Positions 9,779 through 19,254 of a stretch of 41,458 bases of DNA are shown here, in pieces. The notes below the pieces were generated by a model that saw only the letters and a list, made by a program, of their open reading frames with translations, had not been told where the DNA came from and ran no database searches. The stretch is from an uncultured Chlorobiaceae bacterium (GTDB taxonomy: Bacteria > Bacteroidota > Chlorobiia > Chlorobiales > Chlorobiaceae). The number at the start of each line of letters is the position of its first letter. Positions within the stretch are counted from its first letter, which is position 1. The stretch is from assembly GCA_903839405.1 (NCBI GenBank), contig CAIMCD010000011.1:1-41458 (forward strand). Direction: 5' to 3'. The position numbers and the translations under genes are program-made.

Positions 9779-10471
9779 TTATGAATTCCTGCGGTTCATG
9801 ACGCTGAGAAAGTAGACAAGCTGCATGATCGCCTGCGCGGCTGCGGCCACATAGGTCAGTGCTGCAGCATTAAGCACGGCGTTGACCCCTTTCATCTCGG
9901 AAGCTGAAACAATGCCCTGTGAGACCAGCAGCTCTTTTGCCCGGCGGCTCGCATCGAACTCAACCGGAAGGGTTACCAGGGCGAAGAGTGCGGTGGCGCC
10001 GAAAAGGATGATTCCGGCCCAGGCAAGGGTTGTGCCGAGTGTGCCGGCCAGAAACATGCCAGCCATAAAGATAATCGGGCCGAGATTGCTCCCTATGGAG
10101 ACGGCCGGTACCATGATTGAGCGCAACTGCAGCGGCTTGTAGCCGGTTTTGTCCTGCAGTGCATGACCCGCTTCGTGGGCCGCAACGCCAACCGAGGCAA
10201 TGCTCGCAAGCCGGTAAACATCTTCGCTCAGGCGCAAGGCCTTGCTGCGGGGGTCATAGTGATCGGAGAGCATCCCTTCGGCCGCTTCAATGCTCACGTT
10301 GCCGAGTCCTCCACGCTGAAGAATCCGGCGTGCCGCTTCTGCGCCGTTGATGCCGGTCTGGGTAGGCACTTGTGAATATTTGTTAAAGGCGGATTTTACC
10401 TTGAACTGCGCCCATAATCCAAGCGCCATGGGTGGCAGGGCAAAAACAAAATACAAGGGATCAAAATACAT
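9779..10471 (-). CDS. Membrane zinc metallopeptidase (YugP type, Zn_peptidase_2)
   Basis: A 230-residue membrane protein. An N-terminal hydrophobic segment is followed by a cytosolic or peripheral region with the zinc-protease motif HEAGH in GVAAHEAGHALQ near residue 100. Two or three strongly hydrophobic segments follow (residues about 120-175), then LPVEFDASRRAKELL near residue 180 and a last hydrophobic stretch. This matches the small DUF/Zn_peptidase_2 family (Bacillus YugP), whose substrates are not established; the zinc ligands are presumed to be the two His of HEAGH plus a downstream acidic residue. It is a single gene with its own terminator. Confidence 0.85.
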   Translation of the reverse strand: MYFDPLYFVFALPPMALGLWAQFKVKSAFNKYSQVPTQTGINGAEAARRILQRGGLGNVSIEAAEGMLSDHYDPRSKALRLSEDVYRLASIASVGVAAHEAGHALQDKTGYKPLQLRSIMVPAVSIGSNLGPIIFMAGMFLAGTLGTTLAWAGIILFGATALFALVTLPVEFDASRRAKELLVSQGIVSASEMKGVNAVLNAAALTYVAAAAQAIMQLVYFLSVMNRRNS

Positions 10472-10849
10472 GTCAGTAAGTTATTATCGGTTACCTGAGA
10501 GTTGTCAAGAAGGTCGAGAGGTTACAATGAAAAAACCGCTAAAGCCTTTCATAAGTTTCTGTCATAAAGATACAGCCTGAAAGCCCAACTGTCAAGGATA
10601 ATCGCTTGCCGTGTTGGTGGAGAGGTGCATGGTAACCGATGGCCCGGATTTTGGTTGAGCGTTGTTCCTGAAGAAAAGAGCCTTTAAAAGAGAAGAGGGA
10701 ACGGTCAATGGCATTTGTTTTATTATATAGTAAAGTAAAATGCAGACTCTTCAACAGTAAGCTGCTTGTAGCCGGGTGCGGGAGAAGCTGGAGGGTGGAG
10801 TTGAAGGGCACTTTTTTTGAAGGGGAATCATAAAATTGGAGAGAGGGTT
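10472..10849. other. Intergenic region between divergent peptidase and slipin genes
   Basis: 378 bases separate the two divergent starts and should hold both promoters. I see no convincing gene: the longest frame (minus strand, about 90 codons) gives a compositionally odd protein with no recognisable feature. An A+T-rich patch around 10715-10740 containing TTATATAGT is a plausible -10 region for slipin, without a clear -35 partner. Confidence 0.5.
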
Positions 10850-11626
10850 ATGCTGACATTCAATCTCATGACGGTTTTGCTCTTGCTTGGCGCATTTTTA
10901 GCTTCGTCTGTTAAAATTCTCCGGGAGTATGAACGGGGCGTGGTTTTCCGGCTGGGCCGGATTATCGGTGCCAAGGGGCCAGGGCTTATTATCCTTATTC
11001 CCGCGATCGATAAAATGGTCAAGGTTGACCTTCGTACGGTCACGCTGGATGTTCCGCCGCAGGACATTATCACCCGTGATAACGTCTCGGTCAAGGTGAG
11101 CGCCGTGGTCTATTTCCGGGTGCTTGATTCCATCAAGGCTATTGTTGATGTGGCCGATTTTCACTTTGCAACCTCGCAGTTGGCCCAAACCACCCTTCGC
11201 AGTGTCTGCGGTCAGGGGGAGCTTGATAATCTGTTGGCTGAACGCGATGAAATCAATGACCGTATTCAGGCAATTCTCGACAAGGATACCGAGCCCTGGG
11301 GGGTCAAGGTCAGCAAGGTTGAGGTCAAGGAGATTGACCTTCCCGAGGGGATGCGCCGCGCAATGGCCAAGCAGGCCGAGGCTGAACGCGAGCGCCGCTC
11401 AGCCATTATCAATGCAGAAGGGGAGTTCCAGGCGGCCCAGCGACTTGCCGATGCCGCAACCATTATTGCCGCCTCACCGGCCGCCCTGCAGCTTCGTTAC
11501 CTGCAGACCCTCAAGGATATAGCGGCCGAGAACAACTCGACCACCGTATTTCCCATACCGATGGATCTCTTCAAACCTTTTTTTGAAAGCAGGCTTGTTT
11601 CACCCCCATCTTCCCAGGCAACCTAA
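10850..11626 (+). CDS. Slipin / stomatin-like SPFH (band 7) protein
   Basis: A 258-residue protein with one N-terminal membrane segment ([13 protein letters not shown]), then the SPFH/band 7 domain starting at [14 protein letters not shown]. It has the family stretch [23 protein letters not shown] and a charged coiled-coil-like region ([15 protein letters not shown]). Such proteins form oligomeric membrane scaffolds, often with partner proteases (NfeD); no nfeD gene is adjacent. The frame opens at 10817 with TTG, but the ATG at 10850 is preceded by GGAGAGAGG at a suitable distance and gives the usual N-terminus, so I chose it. The UspA gene follows after 12 bases. Confidence 0.9.
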   Translation: MLTFNLMTVLLLLGAFLASSVKILREYERGVVFRLGRIIGAKGPGLIILIPAIDKMVKVDLRTVTLDVPPQDIITRDNVSVKVSAVVYFRVLDSIKAIVDVADFHFATSQLAQTTLRSVCGQGELDNLLAERDEINDRIQAILDKDTEPWGVKVSKVEVKEIDLPEGMRRAMAKQAEAERERRSAIINAEGEFQAAQRLADAATIIAASPAALQLRYLQTLKDIAAENNSTTVFPIPMDLFKPFFESRLVSPPSSQAT

Positions 11627-11638
11627 CCTCTTGTAATC

Positions 11639-12097
11639 ATGTTTACAATTCATGGTATTCTCTGCCCCGTCGATTTTTCCGATGCATCGCATAAGTCGGT
11701 GCGCTATGCCCGTGAGTTTGCTGCATCCATGGGGGCCTCCATTTTCCTCCTCAATGTGGTTGAGCCGCGGCCCATGGCGGTTGATATCACCCTCAATTAT
11801 GTGCCGCTTGAAGAGGATCTGGAAATTGCCGCTCGGGAGGATCTTCAGGTGATCCTGCAGGAGTTGCGCGCTTTGGGCATCAAGGCGGAATCGGGGGTTG
11901 AGCTCGGCAATCCCGCCGAGGTGATTCTGGAGAGAGCCCAGGAATCGGATATCAATCTGGTGATCATGGGCTCTCACGGCAAAAAAGGCTTGAGTCGGCT
12001 GATTATGGGCAGCGTTGCCGAGACGGTGGTGCGTAAGGCAAATTGCCCGGTACTGATTGTCAAAGCCGAAGAGAAGGAGTTTATCGGCGACGAGTGA
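11639..12097 (+). CDS. Universal stress protein, UspA family
   Basis: A 152-residue single UspA domain. It begins HGILCPVDFSD, with the ATP-contacting Asp in strand 1. It ends with the ATP-binding pattern GSHGKKGLSRLIMGSVAE followed by CPVLIV, the G-2x-G-9x-G-S/T motif of ATP-binding Usp proteins. It lies 12 bases after the slipin gene in the same direction, so is probably co-transcribed with it. Its last 17 bases overlap the end of the convergent meaB gene. Confidence 0.92.
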   Translation: MFTIHGILCPVDFSDASHKSVRYAREFAASMGASIFLLNVVEPRPMAVDITLNYVPLEEDLEIAAREDLQVILQELRALGIKAESGVELGNPAEVILERAQESDINLVIMGSHGKKGLSRLIMGSVAETVVRKANCPVLIVKAEEKEFIGDE

Positions 12098-13103
12098 AGG
12101 AGTTGAGGAGAGTTTTTGCTCCGCTGAAGGGGCTGAGCTCGGCCGAGAGCACACGCTCTTCGACGCTCTCCTTGGTGGCGATAACCTCCGGGTCGGTGAA
12201 GAACTCTTTTTTCAGCATCTCTTCAAGCACCGTGTAGAGCAGTTGACGGAGCTGCTTCTGGCGCTGTGACTCAAGGAGATTGTGGCTGCGGATTTGGGTG
12301 AAAAAATCCTGGATGTTCTGCCACACCTCACGGACTCCCTTACCGGTAAGGGCCGAGGTCAAGAAGACCCGGCGTTCCCAGAAAGGGTATTTGGCCGGAA
12401 GCATGTGCAGGGCCGCCGTGAATTCAGCTTTTGCAACGCCCGCAATGTTCGACTGATCCCCGTCGGTTTTGGTGATGGCCACGGCATCGGCAATTTCCAT
12501 GATGCCACGTTTGATGCCCTGCAGTTCGTCTCCCGAACCCGGCAACATCAAGAGGAGGATAAAGTCGACCATCGTTTCGATAAGCACCTCGGATTGGCCG
12601 ACTCCAACGGTTTCAACTATAATAACATCATACCCGGCCGCCTCACAGAGCAGAATGGTCTCATGGGTTTTTGGCGAGGTTCCGCCCAGATAGCCCGAAG
12701 AGGCGGTCGGGCGGATAAAGGCCTCTTTTCGGGCGGAGAGTTTTTCCATCCGGGCCTTGTCGCCGAGAATGCTCCCTTTTGATTTCCGGCTGCTCGGGTC
12801 AATGGCGAGCACGGCGAGCTTGAGCCCCTGATTGATGATCTCCTCGCCGAGCGCCTCAATAAAGGTGCTTTTTCCCGCTCCCGGCGATCCGGTGATGCCG
12901 ATACGGATGGAGGTAGTTTTTTTTGCCAGGCAGCGGTCGAGGATTTCATGGGCTTTACGCTCATGCTCCGGCCGCTGCGACTCAATCAGGGTGATGGCCC
13001 GGCTCAGCATATGCCGGTCCCCACCCATGATGCCGCTTACTACCGTTTCAACATCCGGATCGTACGAGAGGCTCCGGTTATGATGCAATTCAGGGTTGCT
13101 CAT
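12081..13103 (-). CDS. meaB: MeaB/ArgK-type G-protein chaperone of methylmalonyl-CoA mutase
   Basis: A 340-residue SIMIBI-class GTPase that loads and protects adenosylcobalamin on methylmalonyl-CoA mutase. It shows P-loop [12 protein letters not shown] near residue 70, [20 protein letters not shown], a switch region ETVGVGQSE, and base-specifying TKTDGD, the usual MeaB motifs. Its ATG overlaps the stop of the mutase large subunit gene by four bases (ATGA), implying translational coupling. The role is supported by this context. It is the last gene of the propionate operon and converges on uspA with a 17-base overlap. Confidence 0.95.
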   Translation of the reverse strand: MSNPELHHNRSLSYDPDVETVVSGIMGGDRHMLSRAITLIESQRPEHERKAHEILDRCLAKKTTSIRIGITGSPGAGKSTFIEALGEEIINQGLKLAVLAIDPSSRKSKGSILGDKARMEKLSARKEAFIRPTASSGYLGGTSPKTHETILLCEAAGYDVIIVETVGVGQSEVLIETMVDFILLLMLPGSGDELQGIKRGIMEIADAVAITKTDGDQSNIAGVAKAEFTAALHMLPAKYPFWERRVFLTSALTGKGVREVWQNIQDFFTQIRSHNLLESQRQKQLRQLLYTVLEEMLKKEFFTDPEVIATKESVEERVLSAELSPFSGAKTLLNSFTRRR

Positions 13104-15232
13104 TTTTCAAAACGCGCCAGAAGCTTTGAGAGGATGTTGATGGCCGCTTCAGCAATGATGGTGCCGGGCCCGAAAATACCGGCCACCCCTTTTTCATAGA
13201 GGAAGGGGTGGTCTCGTTCGGGAATGATGCCTCCGGCAATCACCAGAATGTCCGGGCGACCTTTGGCTTTAAGCTCCTCGATGATTTTTGGAATCAGGGT
13301 CTTGTGACCGGCGGCAAGGCTTGAAACGCCAATCAGGTGAACATCGTTGTCGAGAGCCTGCTGCACCACCTCTTCAGGGGTCTGGAAGAGCGGGCTGATA
13401 TCAACGTCAAATCCGATGTCGGCAAATCCGGCGGCAATGACCTTCGCGCCGCGGTCATGGCCGTCCTGGCCAACTTTGGAAACCATGATTCTCGGCCGGC
13501 GGCCCTCAAGCGAAGCAAAGCTGTCGGCAAGCTGCTGAGCCTCTTGAAAGAGCGGGTTATTGTGCATCTCTGACATATAGACATTGCTGTTAAGCCGGGT
13601 GATGGAGCGGTATCGACCAAAAGTTTTCTCGCAGGCCATGGAGATCTCGCCCAAGGTAGCCCTTTTTCTTGCGGCATCCACGGCAAGCGCCAGCAGGTTT
13701 CCCTCGCCCGAGGCCGCGCTCTCTTCAATGGCCTGGAGCGCCAGCGCACAGGCCTCGCTATCACGCTCGGCCTTGATTTTTTCCAGTTGCCGGAGCTGCT
13801 GCTCAAGCACCATGGTGTTGTCGACCTCAAGCAGTTCGATATCGGTTTTGCTGCTGGTCTTGTAGCCGTTGACCCCCACAATGATCTCCTCGCCGCTGTC
13901 GATGCGAGCCTGCTTGCGTGTGGCGGCCTCTTCGATCTGCAGTTTCGGCAGCCCTTGCTCGATAGCCTTAACCATTCCGCCGGCCTCTTCAATCTCAGTG
14001 ATGATCTTCCAGGCTTTTTCGGCAAGTTCTGCCGTCAGGTATTCCACATAGGAGGAGCCGGCCCAAGGGTCGATGCTTCGGGTGATATCGGTCTCTTCCT
14101 GCAGATAGAGCTGGGTGTTGCGGGCAATTCGGGCCGAAAAGGGCGTAGGCAGGGCAATTGCCTCGTCCAGCGCATTGGTGTGGAGCGACTGGGTGTGGCC
14201 AAGGGTTGCGGCCAAGGCTTCAAGGCAGGTGCGGGTAATGTTGTTGAATGGATCCTGCTCGGTGAGGCTCCACCCCGAGGTCTGGCAGTGGGAGCGGAGC
14301 ATCAGGGATTTCGGGTTTTTTGGGTTGAACTGGCGGACAATTTTGGCCCAGAGCATCCGCGCAGCCCTCAGCTTGGCAATCTCCATGAAATAGTTCATCC
14401 CGGTCGCCCAGAAGAAGGAGAGGCGTGGGGCAAAGGCATCGATGTCGAGCCCGGCTTTCAGCCCTGTACGGATATACTCAAGCCCGTCGGCCAGGGTGAA
14501 GGCCAGCTCCAGGTCAGCCGTGGCTCCGGCCTCCTGCATGTGGTAGCCCGAGATGCTGATGGAGTTGAACTTCGGCATCTCGCTGCTGGTGTAGCGGAAG
14601 ATGTCGGCAATGATTCTCATGGAGGGTTCCGGCGGATAGATATAGGTGTTGCGCACCATGAACTCCTTGAGAATATCGTTCTGGATGGTGCCGCTGAGCT
14701 GTTCCGGCCCTACGCCCTGCTCTTCGGCCGCAACAATATAGAAGGCCATGATGGGAAGCACCGCTCCGTTCATGGTCATTGAGACCGAGATGTCGCCGAG
14801 AGGGATCTGGTCGAAGAGGATTTTCATGTCTTCCACCGAGTCGACGGCCACACCGGCCTTGCCGACGTCGCCAATTACCCGCTCGTGATCCGAGTCGTAA
14901 CCCCGGTGGGTGGGAAGATCAAAAGCAACCGAGAGCCCTTTCTGGCCTGCCGCAAGGTTCTGGCGGTAAAAGCGGTTCGACTCCTCCGCCGTGGAAAATC
15001 CGGCATATTGGCGGATGGTCCACGGCCGGGTGGTGTACATGGTGGTGTAGGGGCCGCCGATATAGGGCGCAAAGCCCGGTGCAAAGTGCAGATGGTCAGC
15101 ATCCTGGATGTCGCTGTCGCCATATATGGATTTGATTCGGATCCCTTCAGCCGTTGCCCAGGAGGCCGCTTGAGCCTCGCCGATCGCGGTGGCGGGAGCA
15201 AAAATATCGATCTCTGAAAAGCTTGGTCTCAT
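13100..15232 (-). CDS. mutB: Methylmalonyl-CoA mutase, large (catalytic) subunit
   Basis: Adenosylcobalamin-dependent isomerase converting (R)-methylmalonyl-CoA to succinyl-CoA. The 710-residue product has the N-terminal TIM-barrel half with [33 protein letters not shown], and a substrate-binding region around residues 80-240. The C-terminal B12-binding domain carries D590-x-H592-x-x-G595 in the sequence [11 protein letters not shown], His592 being the lower cobalt ligand. The length is right for the catalytic subunit. The gene overlaps the small subunit upstream and meaB downstream by four bases each (ATGA), a tightly coupled unit. Confidence 0.96.
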   Translation of the reverse strand: MRPSFSEIDIFAPATAIGEAQAASWATAEGIRIKSIYGDSDIQDADHLHFAPGFAPYIGGPYTTMYTTRPWTIRQYAGFSTAEESNRFYRQNLAAGQKGLSVAFDLPTHRGYDSDHERVIGDVGKAGVAVDSVEDMKILFDQIPLGDISVSMTMNGAVLPIMAFYIVAAEEQGVGPEQLSGTIQNDILKEFMVRNTYIYPPEPSMRIIADIFRYTSSEMPKFNSISISGYHMQEAGATADLELAFTLADGLEYIRTGLKAGLDIDAFAPRLSFFWATGMNYFMEIAKLRAARMLWAKIVRQFNPKNPKSLMLRSHCQTSGWSLTEQDPFNNITRTCLEALAATLGHTQSLHTNALDEAIALPTPFSARIARNTQLYLQEETDITRSIDPWAGSSYVEYLTAELAEKAWKIITEIEEAGGMVKAIEQGLPKLQIEEAATRKQARIDSGEEIIVGVNGYKTSSKTDIELLEVDNTMVLEQQLRQLEKIKAERDSEACALALQAIEESAASGEGNLLALAVDAARKRATLGEISMACEKTFGRYRSITRLNSNVYMSEMHNNPLFQEAQQLADSFASLEGRRPRIMVSKVGQDGHDRGAKVIAAGFADIGFDVDISPLFQTPEEVVQQALDNDVHLIGVSSLAAGHKTLIPKIIEELKAKGRPDILVIAGGIIPERDHPFLYEKGVAGIFGPGTIIAEAAINILSKLLARFEK

Positions 15233-16983
15233 TGCACTCCCGTTTTACGTTGGTAGTTTTCCAGCATTTCAAGCACGTTGACGCCGGTAAAAATAAAGCT
15301 GTCAAGGCCGGCAGTGAAGAGCGATTCGGGCTCTTTGGGCGGTTTGCCGGCCATGACCACCAGGGTTCCGCGAGCTGAGAGGGTCGAGCAAAGTTTTTCC
15401 GCGCTTTGCAGGGGATCTTTTTCAGCAATGCAGAGCACCACAATATCGGGTTTGTGCTGCAGGGCAACCTCATATGAAACCTCCTCAAGCGGAAGGGCAG
15501 CACTGCCTGCAATCTCAAATCCGCCAACCCGGAAGAACTCCTCGGCAAAAGTCGCCTGACGGAAGCTTATGGTCGGATCGCCCACCATCCAGATAAACAC
15601 GGAGGGCGTGCGGCCTGATTTCAGGGCGTACGAGAGGGTTTTCAGGCGGAGCAGCTCATAGCGGGCGGTTTCGTTACCTTCCGCTAACGCTCTTGCGGCA
15701 CACTCTAACTCTGTGATTTTCTCCTCCTGTTCGGCCGTGAGGGGCCAGGTGTAGCGGTTGACCCCGACCAGTGTTTTTTTGCGCTTCTCAATACTCTTTT
15801 GGCGCAGGCTAGCATCTTCCGAAATCATGGTGTTGATGAGGCCGCTCTTCGTTGCCTCAGCGAGCCCTCCGGCCGCTTCGATTTTTTTGAAAATATCCCA
15901 TGCCGATTCGGCAAGTTTTCTCGTGAGGGTTTCGATATAGTGCGAACCACGGGCCGGATCGATCACCCGGTCAAGCGAGGCCTCCTCCTTCAAAATAAGA
16001 TGAATGTTGCCGGTGATTCGCTCTGCAACATCTTCATTGACGGAGAGAGCGTTGTCGAAAGCGCCGATCTGCAGGGTATCGTAGCCGCCAAGCACGGCCG
16101 AGACCGCTTCGGTGGTGAGGCGGAGCAGATTGGTGTAGGGGTCGAGCAGCGAGCGGTTTCTTTCCGATGTTCGGGCAACGAGGCGCGGCAGCTTGGTACC
16201 TGAAGCGCCGTATGCTTTGAGGAGATGGCCGAGCAGGTGGCGCAGCGCCCTTGGTTTTCCGAGTTCGGTAAAGTGACTTGAGCCAACCGGCAGGATAAGC
16301 TGCATGGCTGAAACAATACTCTCAGCATCAATTCCGGCCTGAAGAAAGTGGTCGAGGTGGTCGCTGACGCCCGCAAGCGCAAGGGCGATCTCCTCGGCTG
16401 CGGTTGAACCCGCTTCGTGGAAGGGGACGATGTCAACCGCGAGCATGGTGAAGCCGCCAAGGGTTTTGGCTTTCTCAAACAGCGCTGGATCAATGGCAGT
16501 TTCGGTCAGGATTCCGCCGGAGTTCTGGCTGAAACCGGGGAGCGAAAGCAGGGTTTCAAGCAGTTCCCCTGCAGGAGGGAGCTTGCCGGAAAAGTAGATC
16601 TCTACGGCCCCGCACTCAATACCCTTCAGCAGGAGGCTGAGGTTTTTGGCAGTGCAGAGCTGGGGATCGGTGAAATGGAACTCGAGCGCCGCAGTGTCGA
16701 GCTGAAAGCTTTTGAGGGCCGCCTGGTTTGCGGCTTCGGGAGATTCAACCGTTATCCGGCGGCAATTTTTCCAGGAGTTGGTGGCTTTGCCGACAGGGAG
16801 GTCAAGGTGGCGTGCTTTTTCTTCGTGATTGTACCAGGGTTCAAGTGCAAAGCCGTCCGGCGTCTGCCAGACTATGGCCTCGTAGGGAGTTTGCTTGAGC
16901 TCGGCAACCGCTTTCGTTTTCCACTCTTCCCGGCTGACCGCCGGGAATTCATGAAAGAGTGAATCAGGCCGGGAGTGTGTCAT
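15229..16983 (-). CDS. mutA: Methylmalonyl-CoA mutase, small subunit
   Basis: A 584-residue relative of the large subunit that pairs with it in the heterodimeric mutase. It has the mutase-type barrel ([29 protein letters not shown]). Its C-terminal B12-like domain reads [19 protein letters not shown], with no D-x-H-x-x-G cobalt-binding motif, as expected for the non-catalytic subunit. The start is an ATG at 16983; the stop overlaps the large-subunit start by four bases. The gene sits 41 bases after the carboxyltransferase fusion. Confidence 0.94.
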   Translation of the reverse strand: MTHSRPDSLFHEFPAVSREEWKTKAVAELKQTPYEAIVWQTPDGFALEPWYNHEEKARHLDLPVGKATNSWKNCRRITVESPEAANQAALKSFQLDTAALEFHFTDPQLCTAKNLSLLLKGIECGAVEIYFSGKLPPAGELLETLLSLPGFSQNSGGILTETAIDPALFEKAKTLGGFTMLAVDIVPFHEAGSTAAEEIALALAGVSDHLDHFLQAGIDAESIVSAMQLILPVGSSHFTELGKPRALRHLLGHLLKAYGASGTKLPRLVARTSERNRSLLDPYTNLLRLTTEAVSAVLGGYDTLQIGAFDNALSVNEDVAERITGNIHLILKEEASLDRVIDPARGSHYIETLTRKLAESAWDIFKKIEAAGGLAEATKSGLINTMISEDASLRQKSIEKRKKTLVGVNRYTWPLTAEQEEKITELECAARALAEGNETARYELLRLKTLSYALKSGRTPSVFIWMVGDPTISFRQATFAEEFFRVGGFEIAGSAALPLEEVSYEVALQHKPDIVVLCIAEKDPLQSAEKLCSTLSARGTLVVMAGKPPKEPESLFTAGLDSFIFTGVNVLEMLENYQRKTGVQ

Positions 16984-17024
16984 AACTGGTATTAAGATTG
17001 TTCATTACTGCATAACAGGGGCCG

Positions 17025-18818
17025 TTACACCTTCTCAAGGGTTTCGGCTGGCTGGTGTTCTTTGATGATTTCCGAGATATGCTCTTTTATTTTTGATGGC
17101 AGTGCCGTGCGCTCAACAAATCCTTTCTGCTGCAGCCACGGGGTTGTCTGGAACTCCTTGCTGGTCGGTTTTCCGGTATACTGCTCAATGACCCGTTTGC
17201 CGGAAAATCCGATATTGCCGGCGTTATGTTCAAAGAGTTTGATCCCTCTTGAGCCGAAGCCGATGGCAACGCCGCCGAGTGTTGGATCGGTAATGATGGT
17301 GATCACCGGAATTCCGGCTTTTTCCACGCTCGATATGGCAACATGTATTTTGGGGAGGCCGACCATTGAAGAGCACCCTTCGTGCATTCTTGCGCCTCCG
17401 CCGGTTGCCTGGATAATCAGCGGCGAACGCTGCTGGATGGCAATTTTGCAAGCCTGCCAGATTTTTTCGGCCGTGGACATGCAGAAAGAGCCGCCGAGGA
17501 AGTTGAAGTTGGTTGCACAAAAAACAACCTTTTTGCCCATAACGGTGCCATTGCCGGTTATGAGGGCGGTGGCAGCGCCGGTTCTCTGCTGGGCTTCCGT
17601 GATTTTTTTGCGGTAATCGGGGAAGTTCAAAATGTCACGGTCGACAATATAGCGCGTCTCCAGATGTTCCGTGAATGAGCACTCGTCAAGCACCAGGTCG
17701 ATGTAGTCGTGGGCCGAGAGCCGGGTATAACGGTATCCGCAGGTATCACAAACAAAGTTGTCCGCCAGCAGTTTTGAGTAGAGCACCGGATCAAACACCT
17801 TTTTGCCGTTGGCGTTGACACAGTTTTTGTGCCGGGCAACAAACATGATCTTTTCCGGTTTTGGAATAAAGCAGGAGACCGGTTTTTCAAAGGAGGCAAT
17901 CTCCTTTTCTGTGATGGTGTCCCACTGGCCGATCTTCTCCCACCGCTCCATCCTCTGGGAAAAGAGGTGATTTGGAGGGGTGAGGCTTAGTTTACCAATC
18001 CATTTTACCATCGACTCCTTGAAGGAGAGGAGGGCGGAATCAGGAAAGTGGTGCGCCGGACCTTCAGGCTCAATGATGATATCATCAATGATGCCGTTTT
18101 TCAGCGCCTCCTGTGCGGTAATCTGGGAGATCTCCGCCGCCAGGTTGGCCTTGTCGCGTGAGCGGAAGAGAATGGAGGAGCAGGCTTCAGGTGAAATGAC
18201 CAGGTAGGTCGAGTACTCCATGGCAAGCACCGCGTCGCATCCGGTCAGGGCAATGGCTCCGCCGCTGCAACCACGGTTGATGATGACCGAGATGGTCGGT
18301 ACGGTGGCTTCGGCAAGCAACTGCATGCAGCGCCCGATTTTCCAGGCAATGCCGCCCGACTCGGACTCTTCGGTTGGATCGGCTCCCGCCGTGTCAATAA
18401 CGGTAATGATGATGCGGTTTTCCGCTTCAGCCAGTTCAATGGCCTTGCAGGCTTTTTCAAAAGCGGCCGGGGTCGGCATACCGTGATTCCACCTCTTTAC
18501 CTGCTCAGGATTTTTCATCAGCTTGAGCAGAAGTTCAAAATCGGAGGTCGGTGCAGATTGCTGTCCGATCAGCATGACCGGCCAGGAGTTTTTGCCATCG
18601 GAAAGCTCAGCCCGGTGGGTCTGGATCACACAGCTTCCGTGCTCTTCGTTCTGAAGGCACTCTTCCGGGTTGGTAAAGACGTTGAGGTAATCAAGATGCT
18701 TGGGGCGTTCAGGATGAAAGGAGAGCTGATACTTTTCGTATTCGGTCAACTGTTCAATACTCTGGTGAGAGTAGCTGAAACCCTCTTTTTTCTCGAAAGG
18801 CAGGTGGAAATGTTTCAC
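17025..18818 (-). CDS. AccA-AccD fused acyl-CoA carboxyltransferase, probably propionyl-CoA carboxylase subunit
   Basis: A 597-residue fusion. Residues about 60-260 match AccA (carboxyltransferase alpha): GGIAWKIGRCMQLLAEATVPT, GCSGGAIALTGCD and SPEACSSILFRSRDKA. Residues about 325-590 match AccD (beta): GYRYTRLSAHDYIDLVLDE, GTVMGKKVVFCATNFNFLGGS, TGGGARMHEG and TDPTLGGVA. The order, alpha before beta, is reversed from the usual biotin-carboxyltransferase polypeptide order. The zinc ribbon is altered: H330-x2-C333 then C357-x2-C360, so His replaces the first Cys. The gene lies between epimerase and mutase, so propionyl-CoA is the likely substrate. Biotin carboxylase and biotin carrier are not in the window and must be supplied from elsewhere. 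Acetyl-CoA as substrate cannot be excluded. Confidence 0.85.
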   Translation of the reverse strand: MKHFHLPFEKKEGFSYSHQSIEQLTEYEKYQLSFHPERPKHLDYLNVFTNPEECLQNEEHGSCVIQTHRAELSDGKNSWPVMLIGQQSAPTSDFELLLKLMKNPEQVKRWNHGMPTPAAFEKACKAIELAEAENRIIITVIDTAGADPTEESESGGIAWKIGRCMQLLAEATVPTISVIINRGCSGGAIALTGCDAVLAMEYSTYLVISPEACSSILFRSRDKANLAAEISQITAQEALKNGIIDDIIIEPEGPAHHFPDSALLSFKESMVKWIGKLSLTPPNHLFSQRMERWEKIGQWDTITEKEIASFEKPVSCFIPKPEKIMFVARHKNCVNANGKKVFDPVLYSKLLADNFVCDTCGYRYTRLSAHDYIDLVLDECSFTEHLETRYIVDRDILNFPDYRKKITEAQQRTGAATALITGNGTVMGKKVVFCATNFNFLGGSFCMSTAEKIWQACKIAIQQRSPLIIQATGGGARMHEGCSSMVGLPKIHVAISSVEKAGIPVITIITDPTLGGVAIGFGSRGIKLFEHNAGNIGFSGKRVIEQYTGKPTSKEFQTTPWLQQKGFVERTALPSKIKEHISEIIKEHQPAETLEKV

Positions 18819-18846
18819 TGGTTACAAGCGGCTTTATCGCGATTGA

Positions 18847-19254
18847 TTAATGATGTTTCTGCGCAAATTCAAGGAGTACCTTGTTGGTTTGTTTAGGGTG
18901 AAGAAAGACTATTTTTTTTCCGCCGGCGCCCTCTTTCGGCTCTCCGAGCGGGTGCAGGTTCAGGGAGGAGAGTCGCTCGGTTTCCTGCTCAATATCGTCG
19001 GTCTGAAAGGCGATATGATGCATGCCGTCGCCGTTTTTGGCAAGGAATTTTGCGATGGGGCTCTGGTCGCTCATGGGTTCAAGCAGCTCAATCTTGCTCT
19101 CTCCAACAGTGATAAAGGCAACCCGCACATTTTCCGAGGCCACCTCTTCGATGGTGACCGCCCCGGGGGCGCACCCGAGAACGTTCTGGAACGTCTCAAG
19201 TGCGCTTTCAAGGTTTTGAACGGCAATGGCAATGTGGTCGATCTTGTTAATCAT
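18847..19254 (-). CDS. mce: Methylmalonyl-CoA epimerase
   Basis: A 135-residue VOC-fold metalloenzyme that interconverts (S)- and (R)-methylmalonyl-CoA. It has the two betaalphabetabetabeta halves, with metal-ligand candidates in KIDHIAIAV (His7), MHHIAFQTDD (His near residue 79) and VLLEF (Glu near 129), and the family stretch IELLEPMSDQSPIAKFL. Length and motifs are standard. Its ATG overlaps the prpE stop by four bases (ATGA), and the carboxyltransferase fusion starts 28 bases after its end, placing it in the propionate operon. Confidence 0.95.
   Translation of the reverse strand: MINKIDHIAIAVQNLESALETFQNVLGCAPGAVTIEEVASENVRVAFITVGESKIELLEPMSDQSPIAKFLAKNGDGMHHIAFQTDDIEQETERLSSLNLHPLGEPKEGAGGKKIVFLHPKQTNKVLLEFAQKHH

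Noticed and set aside
10539..10811. A 90-codon minus-strand frame between peptidase and slipin genes
   Set aside because: Odd composition, no ribosome binding site and no family likeness; the region is better read as a divergent promoter area.
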